A stretch of DNA of 64,000 nt from an uncultured Atopobiaceae bacterium (GTDB lineage Bacteria; Actinomycetota; Coriobacteriia; Coriobacteriales; Atopobiaceae). Below the pieces are notes generated by a model that worked only from the letters and a program-made list of their open reading frames with translations, ran no database searches and was not told where the DNA came from. The DNA lies in assembly GCA_934792625.1 (NCBI GenBank), contig CAKVON010000004.1:62001-126000 (forward strand). Direction: 5' to 3'. Position 1 is the first letter of the stretch; every line of letters starts with the position of its first letter. This document shows, in pieces, positions 61,898 to 64,000 of the stretch. Both the position numbers and the translations under genes were made by a program.

Positions 61898-63114
61898 GTC
61901 CTGCGCGGGAACAGCCCGCGCGCGTCGGGGAACAGCCTCTCGCACAGGGCGACGAAGTAGTCGTCGGTCATCGACGAGAGGTAGTCGACCACGCATAGGT
62001 GCTCGTCGGCCTGCCAGTCATACTCCATGCCGTAGTGGGCAAGGGCGCGACGGACCTGCTTGATGTGCTGGCGGAATATCTCGGACTGCTCGTCGCCGGC
62101 GCGCAGGTTGGCGAGCTCGCGGTCGTACAACCTCTCGAACAGCTCTCGCACGGCGTCCGAGAAGTCCCCTCCCACCTCGCGTGACAGATAGATCTTCTCG
62201 TAGTTCTCGCGCTTGGCGCGCGCGAGCTCGGCAAAGCCCGCCTCGCTCATGGCGATGCGGTCGCGGCCGACGCTGTTCTCGACCACGTCGGAGACGAATG
62301 CCGACAGCGCCCACGCATTGTAGGCGCCGCCCAGCCCATCGTCGAAGTCGCCCTCGCCCAGCAGCCCTGCGCGGATGGCGTCCTGACGGTCCTTCCCCAC
62401 GTAGGCGATGATGTCGCTCAGGCGGACGACGCAGCCCTCGAGCGTCATGGGCCGCAGGCGCCCGATGGCGTCGTTGCCGCTGTCCCAGCACCCACGCACG
62501 ACGTCGTCGAACTCGTCGAAGGTCGAAAGCCCGCTCGTGGAGAACTCCTGGCACTCGAACTCGCCGTTGTGGCAGATCACGCCGTCGAGCGCCTGCAACG
62601 ACAGGTTGCGCCCATACAGGCGGTCGAGCACACGCACGCTCTGCACGTTGTGGAAGAACCAGCGGCCGTCACGCTCGCGCAAACAGTCGTTGAGGAAGCG
62701 CTCCCCGGCGTGCCCGAAGGGGGTGTGGCCGATGTCGTGGCCCAGCGCGATGGCCTCGATCAGGTCGAGGTTGAGCCCCAGGGCTCGGCCGATGTCGCGC
62801 GCCACGCGGGCCACGAGTTGCACGTGCAGGCCACGGCGCGTGAGGTCGTCGTTGGGGTTGAACGAGAAGACCTGCGTCTTGCCCGCGAGTCGGTTGTAGG
62901 CGGGCGTGTGCATGACCTTCTCGGCATCGCGCACGAACGCGGGTCGCTCGAAGGTGGCAAGGTCGCGGGCGTCGTCGCGACGACGAAGCGCCGCCGCGTC
63001 GGGCGTGGCGTACGGACTGCCACCCACCTCGGCGACCTCGCGGACCGCGGCGCGCGCGACGTCGGACAGCTCGCAGCGCACGTCCGGGGCGCACCTGTTG
63101 ACGACACCTGCCAT
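61873..63114 (-). CDS. dgt: Deoxyguanosinetriphosphate triphosphohydrolase (HD domain)
   Basis: Hydrolyses dGTP or other dNTPs to nucleoside and triphosphate. The 413 residues have the HD metal site RLAGKTQVF (substrate loop), ALGHDIGHTPFGHAGE (HD), HNVQSVRVLDRLYG and the Asp/His region CVVRLSDIIAYVGKDR. ATG 63114 has GAGGGG upstream; an in-frame ATG at 63159 would add 15 residues. The 3' end overlaps the opposite amidotransferase gene by 25 bases. Confidence 0.9.
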   Translation of the reverse strand: MAGVVNRCAPDVRCELSDVARAAVREVAEVGGSPYATPDAAALRRRDDARDLATFERPAFVRDAEKVMHTPAYNRLAGKTQVFSFNPNDDLTRRGLHVQLVARVARDIGRALGLNLDLIEAIALGHDIGHTPFGHAGERFLNDCLRERDGRWFFHNVQSVRVLDRLYGRNLSLQALDGVICHNGEFECQEFSTSGLSTFDEFDDVVRGCWDSGNDAIGRLRPMTLEGCVVRLSDIIAYVGKDRQDAIRAGLLGEGDFDDGLGGAYNAWALSAFVSDVVENSVGRDRIAMSEAGFAELARAKRENYEKIYLSREVGGDFSDAVRELFERLYDRELANLRAGDEQSEIFRQHIKQVRRALAHYGMEYDWQADEHLCVVDYLSSMTDDYFVALCERLFPDARGLFPRRTYFDDLDA

Positions 63115-63176
63115 GCCACATCCCCTCTCGCCATTGCCCTTTCGAAGAGCATAGGCCATGCCCCGGACACAAACCC

Positions 63177-64000
63177 CTAGTCGACGACCAGGCAGCCCAG
63201 GTTAAAGCGGCTCGTCTCGTACTCGATGATGTTGGCGCGGCCCGAGCGCGTGAACACGCCCGCGAAGCGTCCGCCGAACAGGTACAGGCCCTCCATGTTG
63301 TTGGCGGGCGTCGCGTCGAGAGGGTCCTCGCCCTCGGCGGGGGCGCCGCCGGCGATGAGCGGGGTCGCGTACTGCGGGGCATAGCGCTGGATGACGTCGC
63401 CTGCGGCGGCTGCGGCCTCGACCGCCTCGCGCCACTGGCCGTCGTCGGCGTCCAGCCCGGCCAGGATGCCGCGCCCGCCATAACCGTCGGCGGGCTTCAC
63501 GATCCAGTCGCACTTGTGCTCCAAGTAGCGCGCAAGGTCGCCCTCGGGCGAAAGGGTTATGGTCTCGGGCACGTGGGCGCGAACGAAGGCCAGCTCATCG
63601 GGGTCGAGGTACTTCTCTGCAGCATCGCCCCACAGGATCGAGAAGACCGTCTTGGTGGCGACGGGCCAGGTGCGGTAGCCGCCCACGACGCAGGCAAGCC
63701 CGCGCTCGGCGGCAGCGGCCAGCGCGTCGGCGCCAGCGCAGGGCTTGTCGAACAGCTCCCCGGTAACCGCGCGGCGCCAGACGCAGTCGATCGGGCCGTC
63801 GGGTCCTGCCAGCACCTCGGTGCCGTCCCCGGCGGCCGAGACGCGAAGGTCGCGAACGTCGACGAACGAGGCGGTCACACCACGGTCCCGAAGGATCTCG
63901 ACAAAGTGGTCGACGTCGTCGGTCGAGATGACGCTCTCTGCATAGTCGACGATCGCGAGGTTGCGCGGCGCCTCGGGATGCGTGGGCGCGCCCGCCTTGC
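63177..64000 (-). CDS. ATP-grasp-like protein, circularly permuted/glutathionylspermidine synthase-like (N-terminus outside window)
   Basis: The frame stays open to the window edge, so only the C-terminal 274 residues are seen. They contain DWIVKPADGYGGRGILAG, an ATP-grasp-type Lys/Gly-rich loop, VWRRAVTGELFD, and a region VIQRYAPQYATPL typical of ATP-grasp ligase chains. This resembles circularly permuted type 2 ATP-grasp or glutathionylspermidine-synthase-like proteins, which form amide bonds. The assignment is by pattern only; the real product is uncertain. Five bases after the dGTPase promoter side it has no clear partner. Confidence 0.55.
   Translation of the reverse strand, partial: KAGAPTHPEAPRNLAIVDYAESVISTDDVDHFVEILRDRGVTASFVDVRDLRVSAAGDGTEVLAGPDGPIDCVWRRAVTGELFDKPCAGADALAAAAERGLACVVGGYRTWPVATKTVFSILWGDAAEKYLDPDELAFVRAHVPETITLSPEGDLARYLEHKCDWIVKPADGYGGRGILAGLDADDGQWREAVEAAAAAGDVIQRYAPQYATPLIAGGAPAEGEDPLDATPANNMEGLYLFGGRFAGVFTRSGRANIIEYETSRFNLGCLVVD

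Overview
The window is 64 kb of high-GC DNA (roughly two thirds G+C by eye) that looks like the core chromosome of a Gram-positive actinobacterium, most likely class Coriobacteriia and perhaps an Olsenella/Atopobiaceae-like genus. The reasons are actinobacterial gene orders (rarA, alaS-ruvX-mltG, A24 peptidase, aroK-aroB-pepQ, efp, nusB), a division cluster with SepF and DivIVA but no FtsA, and Firmicutes-like traits common in Coriobacteriia (mannose-family PTS with a DUF956 protein, Asp23/Gls24, YqeG phosphatase, YhgE/Pip proteins). The genus is inference. There is no prophage, transposon or CRISPR array.

Layout. 1-3.4 kb: two overlapping YhgE/Pip membrane proteins, the first cut by the window edge. 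3.5-6.6 kb: gltX and a one-chain L-serine dehydratase. 6.7-13.5 kb: a flippase-like protein, tRNA-Glu and tRNA-Gln, the CCA-adding enzyme, a PepC-type aminopeptidase, a YigZ protein and an M20 peptidase. 13.5-16.5 kb: RNase P RNA, then a radical SAM protein and its linked DUF4130-type partner. 16.5-35.5 kb (minus strand): a nearly complete dcw cluster, mraZ-rsmH-ftsL-ftsI-murF-mraY-murD-ftsW-murG-murC-murB-ftsQ, a terminator, then ftsZ-pgeF-yggS-sepF-yggT-divIVA. 35.8-43.3 kb (minus): a Xer recombinase, pyrG, recN, nadK, tlyA, xseB, nusB and an Asp23 protein. 43.5-53.7 kb (minus): efp, a mannose PTS operon, pepQ, an aroB-derived gene, aroK, an A24 peptidase, YqeG, mltG and ruvX. 53.7-64 kb: alaS, an AI-2E family transporter, a SigB/SigF-type sigma factor with an RsbW-like anti-sigma factor, a DUF948-like protein, rarA, a class I amidotransferase, a dGTPase and a truncated ATP-grasp-like gene.

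How the genes work together. Most of the window builds and divides the envelope: cytoplasmic precursor synthesis (MurB, C, D, F), lipid steps (MraY, MurG), polymerisation and cross-linking (FtsW, FtsI), control of glycan length (MltG), the Z-ring and its membrane anchor (FtsZ, SepF), pole and growth control (DivIVA), and quality control (PgeF). MraZ sits behind five tandem 10-bp operator repeats. The other genes serve translation, nucleotide metabolism, repair and sugar uptake.

The most notable observations are: an AroB-derived protein in the normal aroB position that has lost the cofactor, metal and catalytic motifs; a short motif, GAGAAGTGC, repeated far above expectation and often built from rare synonymous codons; a repeat-rich leader before ftsL holding a His-rich mini-ORF that overlaps the ftsL start codon; and a probable leaderless rarA mRNA.
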